From: an uncultured Clostridia bacterium
GTDB taxonomy: Bacteria; Bacillota; Clostridia; Oscillospirales; Ruminococcaceae
Direction: 5' to 3'
Length of the DNA: 64,000 nt
Assembly: GCA_946567425.1 (NCBI GenBank)
Contig: CAMNXF010000001.1
Coordinates: forward strand, 1 to 64,000
In this document: in pieces, positions 19,018-28,738 of the stretch
Layout: every line of letters starts with the position of its first letter
Position numbering within the stretch: position 1 is the first letter of the stretch
The notes under the pieces: model-generated
What the model saw: the letters and a program-made list of their open reading frames with translations, nothing else
Databases searched by the model: none
Told to the model about the DNA's origin: nothing
Position numbers and translations under genes: made by a program

Positions 19018-20544
19018 ATGCATGAGATATATGAAATAAATATTGATACAAAAACTTACTCCGACGAGGCTGCCTCGTTATATAAAGAACGCATAAAAGT
19101 TTCCGAGTTAGTTGCGTCCTCCAAGAAATATTCGTCGGAAGTTTCAATCGTGGTAACGGCTTATAACCGACTTGACAAAACAAAAGAATGTGTGGAAAGC
19201 GTTTTGAAATACTCGCAAAATGTGGATTTTGACCTTATTCTTGTAGATAACGGATCAAGCGATGGCACATTTGAATACTTTAGATCCGTACCGCATAATA
19301 AAGTCCGAATTGTCAGGATTTCCAAAAATGTTGACCAGCGTTTTGCATTATGCTGTATTGAACTAAACTGGATCTCACAATATGTCGTGCTTGTTCCAAA
19401 CGATATTATCGTTACCGAAAATTGGCTTTATAATTTGCTTGCCGTTGCGAAATCTGACCCGAAAATCGGAATGGTAAATCCGGTTTGTTCTAATGTCAGC
19501 AACTTACAGCAGGTAGATTTGGATTTTCAAAACCGTGAAGAAATGCAGAAAAAGGCTGCCGCTTACAATAAGACCGATCCGGCAAAATGGCACGAGCGAC
19601 TGCGGCTTATTACCCTTGGAACGCTGTTTAAAACAGCTTGCCTGTATGCTGTCGGAATGCCGCTTTTTGACGTAGGCTTTGTTCATGATTTTGCAGACGA
19701 CGACATAACATTTCGAGTTAGACGAGCAGGCTACAAGGCTGTTCTTGCGGGGGATACATGGATCCACCATAACCATGATTTTAGAAATATGGAGGATAAA
19801 GATCCCCAAAAATTTATGGAAACGCTTCAAGCGGGAAGAAGTTATTTCAAGGAAAAGTACTACGGAATTGACGCTTGGGATGATGTAAATGAATACATTT
19901 GTAACTATTTATGTGACAGCATTACACCTCCCGTTAAAAAAGAAAACGTTAAAATTCTGGGAATTGAAACGAAATGCGGAACGCCTGCTCTTGACATAAA
20001 GAATGTTATCAGAAGATACGGTATTTATAATGCTCAAATTTCCGCGTTTACGAGTGACGCGAAATATTACACTGATCTAAAGACGATCTGTGAGGGAAAC
20101 GTGGTCTGCGCCAATATTGAATTGCTGCGCAGCAGTTTTCAACCGGATCATTTTGATTATATAATTATACATAAAAATATAAATGAGTTTAATAATTATG
20201 AGGAGGTTATAGAGACCGCCTTATCGTTGCTGAAAAAAGGAGGCCAGCTCTTTTTACCGCTCAAAAACGTGTATGACGTTAACGCCATTCTTTTAATGTT
20301 CGGGTATAACGACCAAACTTCAGCAAACGCGTTTGCTTTAAGCGAGGAACAATTTGTTCAGCAGGTCAAAGGACTTGGAGTTAAAGCCGTTCATAAGGTT
20401 GCCGTTATTCCTTATCAGGTTGCGGAAGATGTTATGGAATTTATAAACTTGCTGGTCGATTCTTCAAAAGAGACCAGCATATCGACACAAAAGCTTGTCG
20501 GTAATCTTCTGACCGAAAAAGCCTTTTTTAAAATTATTAAATAA
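19018..20544 (+). CDS. GT2 glycosyltransferase fused to degenerate methyltransferase-like C-terminal domain
   Basis: SIVVTAYNRLDKTKECVESVLKYSQNVDFDLILVDNGSSDGTFEYF; C-terminus ILGIETKCGTPALDIKN...FDYIIIHKNINEF...LLKKGGQLFLPLKN. GGAGG before ATG 19018. Confidence 0.85.
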   Translation: MHEIYEINIDTKTYSDEAASLYKERIKVSELVASSKKYSSEVSIVVTAYNRLDKTKECVESVLKYSQNVDFDLILVDNGSSDGTFEYFRSVPHNKVRIVRISKNVDQRFALCCIELNWISQYVVLVPNDIIVTENWLYNLLAVAKSDPKIGMVNPVCSNVSNLQQVDLDFQNREEMQKKAAAYNKTDPAKWHERLRLITLGTLFKTACLYAVGMPLFDVGFVHDFADDDITFRVRRAGYKAVLAGDTWIHHNHDFRNMEDKDPQKFMETLQAGRSYFKEKYYGIDAWDDVNEYICNYLCDSITPPVKKENVKILGIETKCGTPALDIKNVIRRYGIYNAQISAFTSDAKYYTDLKTICEGNVVCANIELLRSSFQPDHFDYIIIHKNINEFNNYEEVIETALSLLKKGGQLFLPLKNVYDVNAILLMFGYNDQTSANAFALSEEQFVQQVKGLGVKAVHKVAVIPYQVAEDVMEFINLLVDSSKETSISTQKLVGNLLTEKAFFKIIK

Positions 20545-20650
20545 AGCAGCAAATCTGCTAAGGCATTCTTAATTATTACAATGTATATTTTGATGGTAAG
20601 AGCAATTTGAGCGACTGATTTTGTCGGAACTTTTCGAAATGAGGCCGGAA

Positions 20651-21571
20651 ATGAAAAGAATTATTATAACAGGCGCTAACGGATTTATCGGACGTTGGTT
20701 GGTAAAGAGCTTTGCATCGGACGGGTATGAAGTTATTGCGGTTGTCCGCAATAAATCATCTGATGTTTCTGCCATTGAAAATATAAGCGGCGTAAAAATT
20801 TGTTATTGTGAACTTAATAAAATCGAAATGCTTCCGGAAATAATTTCGGAAAAATGTGATTTGTTTTTACATTTTGCATGGAAAGCGACAGTCGGTGCGG
20901 ATCTAAGCAACTTTGATGTTCAAACAGAAAATTATTCAGCAGCTTGTGCAGCGGTCAAAGCAGCAAAAAAAATCGGTTGTCAACGATTTGTGACCGCAAA
21001 CAGTATTAAATCATACGAAGCAAAAGAGTATGTGCTGAATGATAAAGCAGTGCCTTCCCCTGCATATTGTTACAGTATTACAAAACTCATGGTTTCAATG
21101 ATGACAAAAACATTGGCGGCGTCATTGGGCATTGAACATATTGATGCCGTAATATCCAATTGTTACGGTACAGGAAAGAGTGCTCCCTTTTTTATGAATC
21201 GCCTGGCGCGCTCTATAATCAACAACGAACATCTGAAACTCACAACCTGTGAACAACTTTATGATTTCGTATTTGTTTCAGATGTTGCAGAAGCAGTAAA
21301 GATCGCCGCTATAAAAGGCGAACCATTCTGTATGTATTATATTGGCAATGAGGAGCAATATCCGTTAAAGCAGTTTGTGTTGGAAGCAGCCGAAATTCTT
21401 AATCCTGATGTTAAGATTGATTTTGGAGCTGTTCCGTTTAACGGCATTTATTATAATTACCACAGCCTGTTTGATACATATAAGCTTTCAAAACTCGGCT
21501 TTCAACCGAAAGTTAGTTTTCGAGAGGGAATTAAAATGCTTGCAGATGAGATACGGGGGAGTAAAAAATGA
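20651..21571 (+). CDS. NAD-dependent epimerase/dehydratase or 4-ketoreductase (SDR)
   Basis: MKRIIITGANGFIGRWLVKSF Rossmann motif, YCYSITKLM active-site YxxxK. Confidence 0.85.
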   Translation: MKRIIITGANGFIGRWLVKSFASDGYEVIAVVRNKSSDVSAIENISGVKICYCELNKIEMLPEIISEKCDLFLHFAWKATVGADLSNFDVQTENYSAACAAVKAAKKIGCQRFVTANSIKSYEAKEYVLNDKAVPSPAYCYSITKLMVSMMTKTLAASLGIEHIDAVISNCYGTGKSAPFFMNRLARSIINNEHLKLTTCEQLYDFVFVSDVAEAVKIAAIKGEPFCMYYIGNEEQYPLKQFVLEAAEILNPDVKIDFGAVPFNGIYYNYHSLFDTYKLSKLGFQPKVSFREGIKMLADEIRGSKK

Positions 21572-22347
21572 AAGTCGTATTGCTTGCCGGCGGATACGGA
21601 ACGCGGATTTCCGAAGAATCAAGTATAAAGCCGAAACCAATGATTGAGATCGGCGGAATGCCGATTTTATGGCACATTATGAAAGAATATTCCTATTATG
21701 GGTTTAACGAATTTATCATATGCGCGGGTTATCGGCAACATATGATAAAAGAATGGTTTGCAGATTATTTTCTGTATACTTCTGATGTAACCTTTGATTT
21801 TACAGAGGAAAACCGCACAGAAATTCACGACAGACGTACCGAACCATGGCGTGTGACAATCGTTGATACCGGACTTGAAACAATGACGGGCGGGCGTATT
21901 AAGCGAATACAAAAATACACGGAAAACGAGCCATTCATGATGACCTATGGTGACGGCGTTTGCGACGTAAATATTGCAGAACTTGTTAAGTTTCACAAAA
22001 GCCATGGGAAAATTGCTACCCTGACGTCCGTTATTCCCAAGCAGGAAAAGGGTATTCTGGAAATAAGCGCGGACAATTCCGTACACTCCTTCCGTGAGAA
22101 AAATGCGACAGACAGTGCGCCGATAAACGCGGGATATATGGTGCTTAACCCTGAAGTTTTTGATTATATCAGCGATGATAACACAATTTTTGAGCGCGCT
22201 CCGCTTGAAAAGCTGGCAGAGGAAGGCGAGCTTATGTCTTATGCCCACAACGGCTTTTGGCAATGTATGGACACAAAGCGCGAAATGGAAATGTTGGAGC
22301 GACTTTATTCATCAGGTCAAGCGCCATGGAAAAAGTGGAAGGATTAA
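21568..22347 (+). CDS. rfbF: Glucose-1-phosphate cytidylyltransferase
   Basis: MKVVLLAGGYGTRISEESSIKPKPMIEIGGMPILWHIMKEYSYYGFNEFIICAGYRQHMIKEWF signature. Confidence 0.93.
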   Translation: MKVVLLAGGYGTRISEESSIKPKPMIEIGGMPILWHIMKEYSYYGFNEFIICAGYRQHMIKEWFADYFLYTSDVTFDFTEENRTEIHDRRTEPWRVTIVDTGLETMTGGRIKRIQKYTENEPFMMTYGDGVCDVNIAELVKFHKSHGKIATLTSVIPKQEKGILEISADNSVHSFREKNATDSAPINAGYMVLNPEVFDYISDDNTIFERAPLEKLAEEGELMSYAHNGFWQCMDTKREMEMLERLYSSGQAPWKKWKD

Positions 22348-22351
22348 AAAG

Positions 22352-23419
22352 ATGAATTTGGCAGAATTCTATAAAGGAAAAAATGTTCTTATAACAGGAC
22401 ACACCGGATTTAAAGGTGCTTGGTTGTGTGAAATTTTAAAGTTGCTTGGTGCGGCTGTCACGGGCTATTCGCTTGAGGCCCCGACTGAGCCGTCTATGTT
22501 TAATCTTTGCGAAATCGAAAAAGGCATGACTTCTATAATCGGCGATATACGCGACTTAAACAAGTTGAGATCCGTTTTTGAACAATATAAACCGGAGATT
22601 ATTTTTCACCTTGCTGCACAGCCGATCGTTCGCGAGGGCTACAAAAATCCCGTGCAGACTTTTGAAACAAACGTTATGGGTACGGTAAACGTGCTTGAAT
22701 GCGTTCGGCAAACAGAATGCGTAAAATCATTATTAAACGTCACTACCGACAAGGTTTACCGTAATAACGAATGGACTTGGGGGTACCGCGAAAACGACGA
22801 ATTGTGCGGCAGCGACCCATATTCAAATTCAAAATCCTGCTCGGAGTTGGTGACCTTTTCATATATGAAAAGTTTTTTGTCAAACGATAAAAAAGCAGTT
22901 TCAACAGCACGCGCAGGAAACGTTATCGGCGGAGGAGATTTTGCGGCTGACAGAATCATCCCGGACTGCGTGAGAGCTGCGCAAAACCGCAAAGATATAA
23001 TTGTACGAAATCCAAAATCCACAAGACCGTACCAACACGTTTTGGACGCGCTTTTCGGGTATCTTTTGATTGCTCAGAAACAATTTGAGGATATTTCATT
23101 TGCCGATAACTATAACATCGGTCCCGACAACGACGGGTGCTGCGAAACCGGAAAATTGGTCGATTTGTTTGCGGAAAAATGGGGTGGTTTAAAACGAATC
23201 GACAAGTCTGACAATTGGTGTCACGAAGCTAATTTCCTTAAACTCGACTGCTCAAAGATCAAAGCGAGATTAGACTGGAAACCTGTGTGGGGCTTGGAAA
23301 CTGCGATTACAAAAACGGTTGAGTGGAGCAAGCTGTTCGTGGACGGCAGTTCAACTGATAAATTAAAGGTTTGCGCCGACAAACAAATTAACGAATTTAT
23401 TTTGGCGGGAGGGCATTAA
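22352..23419 (+). CDS. rfbG: CDP-glucose 4,6-dehydratase
   Basis: YKGKNVLITGHTGFKGAWLCEILKLLGA...AAQPIVREGYKNPVQTFETNVMGTVNVLE...TTDKVYRN. Confidence 0.93.
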   Translation: MNLAEFYKGKNVLITGHTGFKGAWLCEILKLLGAAVTGYSLEAPTEPSMFNLCEIEKGMTSIIGDIRDLNKLRSVFEQYKPEIIFHLAAQPIVREGYKNPVQTFETNVMGTVNVLECVRQTECVKSLLNVTTDKVYRNNEWTWGYRENDELCGSDPYSNSKSCSELVTFSYMKSFLSNDKKAVSTARAGNVIGGGDFAADRIIPDCVRAAQNRKDIIVRNPKSTRPYQHVLDALFGYLLIAQKQFEDISFADNYNIGPDNDGCCETGKLVDLFAEKWGGLKRIDKSDNWCHEANFLKLDCSKIKARLDWKPVWGLETAITKTVEWSKLFVDGSSTDKLKVCADKQINEFILAGGH

Positions 23420-23420
23420 A

Positions 23421-23984
23421 ATGCAAAATTTCTCTTTTGAAGAAAATCCGCAAATCGAAGGACTTAAAATTATTGCTCCATTCGTTTTTAACGATGAACG
23501 CGGTTGTTTCCGCAAGACTTACGAGCATAATATTTTTAAAGCAAACGGCTTGGATCTGGAAATATCGGAGATTGACGAGTCGGTTTCCCAAAAAGGCGTT
23601 TTACGCGGAATGCACATGCAGCATACCGCACCGCAGCACAAGCTGATACGATGCATAAGCGGCGAGATTTTCGATGTAGCGGTGGACGCACGAAAAGGTT
23701 CTCCTACATTTGGAAAGTACGCGTCGGTCATTCTAAGCGCGGAAAATCAAAAAATGTTCTACATTCCCGCAGGTTTTTTTCACGGGTTTCTGGCGCTTCA
23801 GGATAATACCGTTGTGAATTATGTGTGTTCGGGAGATTATATAAAAGAATTCGACAGCGGCATTTGCTATAATGATAAAGATATTGATATAGCTTGGCCT
23901 TTGGACAAGGTCGATAAGTTAATTATCTCTGATAAGGACAAAAAAGCACTAACACTTAGGGATTTTTGTGAAAAATATTTGTAA
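23421..23984 (+). CDS. RfbC/RmlC-like NDP-sugar 3- and/or 5-epimerase
   Basis: ERGCFRKTYEHNIF...GVLRGMHMQ...KLIRCISGEIFDVAVDARKGSPTFGKY...FYIPAGFFHGFLAL. Confidence 0.88.
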   Translation: MQNFSFEENPQIEGLKIIAPFVFNDERGCFRKTYEHNIFKANGLDLEISEIDESVSQKGVLRGMHMQHTAPQHKLIRCISGEIFDVAVDARKGSPTFGKYASVILSAENQKMFYIPAGFFHGFLALQDNTVVNYVCSGDYIKEFDSGICYNDKDIDIAWPLDKVDKLIISDKDKKALTLRDFCEKYL

Positions 23985-23999
23985 TAACAGGAGGTTGTT

Positions 24000-25553
24000 A
24001 TGAAGTCATTTGAGGTAGAGCCTATAATTTATGAACGTGCGTACGACGATGAACTGCAGCCCATAAATTCAACCAACAGAACTTATGTAGCACATGAAGT
24101 ATACATGGCTTCAAAACCGAAAGGCGCGCCAAAGCTCAGCATTTGCGTACTTGCTTATCATCATCTCGATCAAACCAAACGCTGCATTGACAGCATTTTG
24201 CGTTATATTGACGACGTAGATTATGAGATGATTTTGGTGGACAACGCTTCCAACGATGATAACGCAACACTTGATTTTTTTCAGTCGGTTCCCGTATCAC
24301 GCAAAAAAATCATACAAGTCGCAAAACCGATCGGCAGATATTATGGAGCTATATTTGGTTCTCAGCTGATGTTTCATTATGCTTCGGGAGATATCTTTCT
24401 GATGGTAATGAATGATGAAATATTTACCAAAAACGCAATTCAGAATTTGATCGCATGTTTGGATTCAAGTCCGGACATTGGCTCTGCAACTCCTATGGCG
24501 TCAAATACTTGGATGCTGCAAAATCCCGGGATCCCCTATAACAGCTATGAAGAAATCTTTGAGATAGGAGAAAAAGTAAATCATCACGACCCGCGAAAAT
24601 GGGAAGAACGAATGATCGTTACACTGATAGGCACTGCATTCAAACGAGAAGCGTTGCTGTCCTTTGGTTATTACGACTATTTCTGGGGAGGCGATGAATG
24701 CGTTTCAAACCGTCTGCGGTTAAGCGGCTATCGAAATATGTTTTTGGGTGATACTTGGATCTGCCATGACCATATTACCGGAGAGAAAAAAGACAATCAC
24801 GGATTACACGATCAGACCGATATAGGGCGTATGATGAAAAAAAATCGCACGGCTATGCTCGAAGAGACGCTCGGCGGGATGGATCAGTTTGGCGACGTTT
24901 TGCACTTTGAAAAAGAATTGACAGGCATGCTTGCCGAAAATCTATCACGAAAAGAGAATCCGGATATTCTTGCCGTTGATGTAAGATGTGGGCAAGGACT
25001 GTTGGATGTGAGAAACAGACTGCGTAATTTTGGAATTTTTTCAACCAATTCCACAGCGTTCACCTCAAAGTTCAAATATGTCAAACACCTAGATTCGGTC
25101 GCAGATGAGGTTTTTTGTGACAGAATCGAATTTATAGACGATAGCCTTGCAGGATGCCGGTTTGACTACATTATTGTCGGAGAACCGATAAATATGTATA
25201 TGGAACCCATAAAAGTCCTGGAAAGACTTTTATCATATCTTTCGCCCAAAGGGCAAATGTTATTTAAGATCCGCAACACCACAGATTTGCAGGCTCTGAG
25301 AAAAATGTTTGGGCAAGATCGTAATGTTGATCCGGAAATGCCGGTGCATATCACCGTTTACAGTGTTCTTGATTGCCTTAAGTTAATGGGAATAACAAAC
25401 GTCAACGTGGTAAAAGTGATCAACCAGTTGCCTCCTGAAACCGAGCAGCTTCTCTTATCAACCATTAAATCACTGGGAATGACACAAAATATCAACGAAA
25501 CAGCCACAGACATTTTAACGCAGGATTATCTGGTTCATATAATAAACGAGTGA
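24000..25553 (+). CDS. GT2 glycosyltransferase fused to degenerate methyltransferase-like C-terminal domain (paralog of 19018-20544)
   Basis: KLSICVLAYHHLDQTKRCIDSILRYIDDVDYEMILVDNASNDDNATLDFF; C-terminus ILAVDVRCGQGLLDVRNRLRNFGIF...FDYIIVGEPINMY...LSPKGQMLFKIRN. Confidence 0.87.
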   Translation: MKSFEVEPIIYERAYDDELQPINSTNRTYVAHEVYMASKPKGAPKLSICVLAYHHLDQTKRCIDSILRYIDDVDYEMILVDNASNDDNATLDFFQSVPVSRKKIIQVAKPIGRYYGAIFGSQLMFHYASGDIFLMVMNDEIFTKNAIQNLIACLDSSPDIGSATPMASNTWMLQNPGIPYNSYEEIFEIGEKVNHHDPRKWEERMIVTLIGTAFKREALLSFGYYDYFWGGDECVSNRLRLSGYRNMFLGDTWICHDHITGEKKDNHGLHDQTDIGRMMKKNRTAMLEETLGGMDQFGDVLHFEKELTGMLAENLSRKENPDILAVDVRCGQGLLDVRNRLRNFGIFSTNSTAFTSKFKYVKHLDSVADEVFCDRIEFIDDSLAGCRFDYIIVGEPINMYMEPIKVLERLLSYLSPKGQMLFKIRNTTDLQALRKMFGQDRNVDPEMPVHITVYSVLDCLKLMGITNVNVVKVINQLPPETEQLLLSTIKSLGMTQNINETATDILTQDYLVHIINE

Positions 25554-25763
25554 AACCAAACAATATAAGTGGTTGTGTATTTAAAATTAGCACATGATTT
25601 TTCAAACACGTTTTATGCACATCTTTTCAAATTGACGTGTACAATTCATAAAACATATGCGTTTATAAGGTTTCCTATATTCTGATATTTGGATAAATCT
25701 CTCAGGAAGCGTTTCTATGCTGTAAATTGAAAGGCATTATCGACCGTTCAAAAAGGAGAAATT

Positions 25764-27155
25764 ATGTCAAACACTGTTTTACGTCAACTGATAAAATCGT
25801 GGAAAACCGTATTTACAGACTCCGAACGCCAAAGAGTTCTTGAATGGATCTCAGAGAAAAATCAAAGTATAAAAACTGTTATAAAGAAAATACCTTTATC
25901 AAAAAGCGGCTTTTGGTTTTATGACGAAGAGCGGGGCGAGATCCGAAATAAAAACAATTCCTTTTTCCAGATTACAGGTCTGCAAAAATATAATGGTGGG
26001 GAGATAGTTGCCGAGCAGCCGATCATAATTCAAAAGGAAATCGGTTTCCTGGGAATATTATGCAAAGAGATCGACGGCGTTTTGAAATTTCTTGTGCAGG
26101 CAAAAATTGAACCGGGAAATGTTAATAAAATTCAAATTTCCCCTACTATTCAAGCGACAAAAAGCAACTTTCTTCAAAGGCACGGCGGGTCTAAACCTGC
26201 ATATTTAAACTATTTTCTGAATGCAGAAAACAGCACTGTCATTGTCGATCAAATTCAATCCGAGCAGTCCTCGCGTTTTTTGGGTAAACGCAACCGCAAC
26301 ATCATTATAAAGACCAATGACGATATCGAAGTACTGCCCAGTCACATGTGGCTTACATTGGGACAACTGAAAGAGCTCCTGAAAATTGATAATCTTGTAA
26401 ACATGGACACACGAACGGTTATTTCGTGTTTGCCGTTTTCAATGTTTAATCTTGACGAATCTGAAAAGGAGGAACTTCAGCAATCATTCCGTGACAAAAC
26501 TCTGTTTCATTCAATATTTGACGAACCCGAATACAATGATTTTGTCTGTGCATATCGATACGTAAATGATTACAAAATGTTTCAATGCTGCGAAAACCGA
26601 TTGGTTCCGCTTAAAGAGTTAAAATCATGGCACTTTACGGATGAGGAAATCTCACATCAAGAACAAAAGAACTTCTGCGTGATATTCTGCGATATCCAAA
26701 TAGAGGGGCGAGAGGTCTCGCATTGGTCACAGCCGATGTTTGAGGCTCTTGGCAGTGCAGTTTTCGGACTGATAACCGCTGAGATAGACGGCAAAAAAAA
26801 GTTCCTGGTTCACGCGCTGCCGGAATCGGGATGTTTTGACCAGATCGAATTTGCGCCAACTGTTCAAATTGAACCCGGTGAAATGCCAAAGCATTTTGAC
26901 CCGATAGCAAAACTGTTTTTTGAACTTCTTGAAAATAAATCTTACGTTAAAGCTGATATAATCCTTTCGGAAGAGGGCGGGCGCTTTTATTGCGAACAAA
27001 ACCGCAACATAATTCTTGACGTTCCGAAACAAGCAGTCAAAGAACTTCCCGCAGGTTATTTCTGGCTGGATTTCAAAACGTTGAATCGAATGGTGCAATT
27101 TAATAATTGTTTGAATATTCAACTGCGAAATCTGATATCATTATTGGAGATATAA
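25764..27155 (+). CDS. NDP-hexose 2,3-dehydratase (EvaA/TylX3-like)
   Basis: 463 aa with two internally similar halves: FLGILCKEIDGVLKFLVQAKIEPGNVNKIQISPTIQATKSNF...GG...YLNYF and AVFGLITAEIDGKKKFLVHALPESGCFDQIEFAPTVQIEPG. Confidence 0.85.
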   Translation: MSNTVLRQLIKSWKTVFTDSERQRVLEWISEKNQSIKTVIKKIPLSKSGFWFYDEERGEIRNKNNSFFQITGLQKYNGGEIVAEQPIIIQKEIGFLGILCKEIDGVLKFLVQAKIEPGNVNKIQISPTIQATKSNFLQRHGGSKPAYLNYFLNAENSTVIVDQIQSEQSSRFLGKRNRNIIIKTNDDIEVLPSHMWLTLGQLKELLKIDNLVNMDTRTVISCLPFSMFNLDESEKEELQQSFRDKTLFHSIFDEPEYNDFVCAYRYVNDYKMFQCCENRLVPLKELKSWHFTDEEISHQEQKNFCVIFCDIQIEGREVSHWSQPMFEALGSAVFGLITAEIDGKKKFLVHALPESGCFDQIEFAPTVQIEPGEMPKHFDPIAKLFFELLENKSYVKADIILSEEGGRFYCEQNRNIILDVPKQAVKELPAGYFWLDFKTLNRMVQFNNCLNIQLRNLISLLEI

Positions 27156-27157
27156 TT

Positions 27158-28168
27158 ATGGAGAGAATTAAAATAGGCGTGCTTTGCCCGTCGGAAATTG
27201 CATTCCGCAGGTTTATGCCGGCACTAAGGAAGCTCGACGAATTTGAATATGTTGGTATTGCCGTTGCATCTAAAAACGAGTGGAATGGAGATATTTCCGA
27301 CGACATGGTTTCAAGGGAACATGAAAAAGCCGAAAAATTCGTTTTGGAATACGGAGGAAAAATATTTAACAGTTATACGGAACTAATAACTTCTGACAAG
27401 GTAACTTCGGTTTATATCCCCCTGCCGCCCGCGCTGCACTATGAATGGGGAAACCTTGCACTGAAAAACGGAAAACACGTTTTGCTTGAAAAGCCCTTTA
27501 CAACCAATTTAAACGATACAAAAACGTTAATTGATACCGCCGCAAGTAATAATCTTGCGGTTCACGAAAATTACATGTTTGTTTTTCATTCTCAGTTGGA
27601 TTTTATCCGAAAGCAAACCGATAGTGGTATAATCGGAGACGTTCGGCTCATACGATCCGATTTCGGATTTCCTTTTCGCGGTGCAGATGATTTTCGCTAT
27701 GACAAAAAACTGGGCGGCGGGGCGTTGCTGGACTGCGGCGGATACACGCTTAAACTTGCGTCGTTATTGCTCGGAAATACGGCAAGAGTCACAACATCAC
27801 AGCTTAATTTTCTGGGAAACTTTGAAACGGATATTTACGGAAGCGCAACACTTGTAAATGACAGCGGATCAACCATGCAAGTCTCATTCGGTATGGATAA
27901 CAGCTATCGATGCAGTCTCGATATTTGGGGCAGCAGAGGATCAATCTACACCAATAGAATTTTAACTGCTCCGGAGGGATATGAGCCGATTATCGAAGTA
28001 AAAAATGCAGACGGCGAAAGACATATAAACGTCCCTCCTGATGATACGTTCAGAAAATCTCTTGAAAAATTCGAGCGTTGCATTGCAGATAAACATGAGA
28101 GAAATAGCAACTACAGTGATATTTTGCGACAAAGCGAATTACTTGACGAATTTGAAAGGAGATCGTAA
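27158..28168 (+). CDS. Gfo/Idh/MocA oxidoreductase, probable NDP-hexose 3-ketoreductase (TylC1/SpnN-like)
   Basis: IKIGVLCPSEIAFRRFMPALRKL...VYIPLPPALHYEWGNLALKNGKHVLLEKPFTTN...VHENYMFVFHSQ...GGGALLDCGGYTLKLA. Confidence 0.87.
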   Translation: MERIKIGVLCPSEIAFRRFMPALRKLDEFEYVGIAVASKNEWNGDISDDMVSREHEKAEKFVLEYGGKIFNSYTELITSDKVTSVYIPLPPALHYEWGNLALKNGKHVLLEKPFTTNLNDTKTLIDTAASNNLAVHENYMFVFHSQLDFIRKQTDSGIIGDVRLIRSDFGFPFRGADDFRYDKKLGGGALLDCGGYTLKLASLLLGNTARVTTSQLNFLGNFETDIYGSATLVNDSGSTMQVSFGMDNSYRCSLDIWGSRGSIYTNRILTAPEGYEPIIEVKNADGERHINVPPDDTFRKSLEKFERCIADKHERNSNYSDILRQSELLDEFERRS

Positions 28169-28170
28169 AA

Positions 28171-28725
28171 ATGCCGTTGCCTAAAGTGACAGAATTAGAA
28201 CTGAATGAAATCAAAATAATTGAACCGAAAGTTTTTTGTGACGCAAGGGGCTATAGCTGTGAAATGTTTTCAAGCGCAGATTTGAAAGCTGTCGGAATTG
28301 ATTGCAAGTTCGTTTTGGACTATCAATCATACAGCGAAAAAAAGGGAACTTTGCGTGGAATACATTTTCAGAACGCACCAAGTGCACAAGCGAAAATAAT
28401 GCGCGTTCTTACCGGCAGCCTGCGTGATGTGGTGGTGGATCTGAGGAAAAATTCACCTAATTACGGAAAATGGACAAGCATCGTTCTTTCTGCTTCGGAT
28501 TTTAAACAGATTTTTATCCCGCGCGGTTTTGGTCATGGCTTCGTAACACTTGAGGATAACACGACCGTACTTTATAAACTTGATGACTATTATAATTCGG
28601 AGACGGCGCGTACAATCAGATGGAACGATCCGGAAATTGCAATAAACTGGCAAATTGATAAACCCATAATTTCTGAAAGAGATGCCAATGCCGTCTCTTT
28701 AAATGAGTGCGACATTTGTTTTTGA
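28171..28725 (+). CDS. RmlC-like NDP-sugar 5-epimerase (TylK/EvaD-like)
   Basis: DARGYSCEMFSSADL...KKGTLRGIHFQ...RVLTGSLRDVVVDLRKNSPNYGKW...FIPRGFGHGFVTLEDNTTVLYK. Confidence 0.88.
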   Translation: MPLPKVTELELNEIKIIEPKVFCDARGYSCEMFSSADLKAVGIDCKFVLDYQSYSEKKGTLRGIHFQNAPSAQAKIMRVLTGSLRDVVVDLRKNSPNYGKWTSIVLSASDFKQIFIPRGFGHGFVTLEDNTTVLYKLDDYYNSETARTIRWNDPEIAINWQIDKPIISERDANAVSLNECDICF

Positions 28726-28738
28726 AAGGAGAATTATC

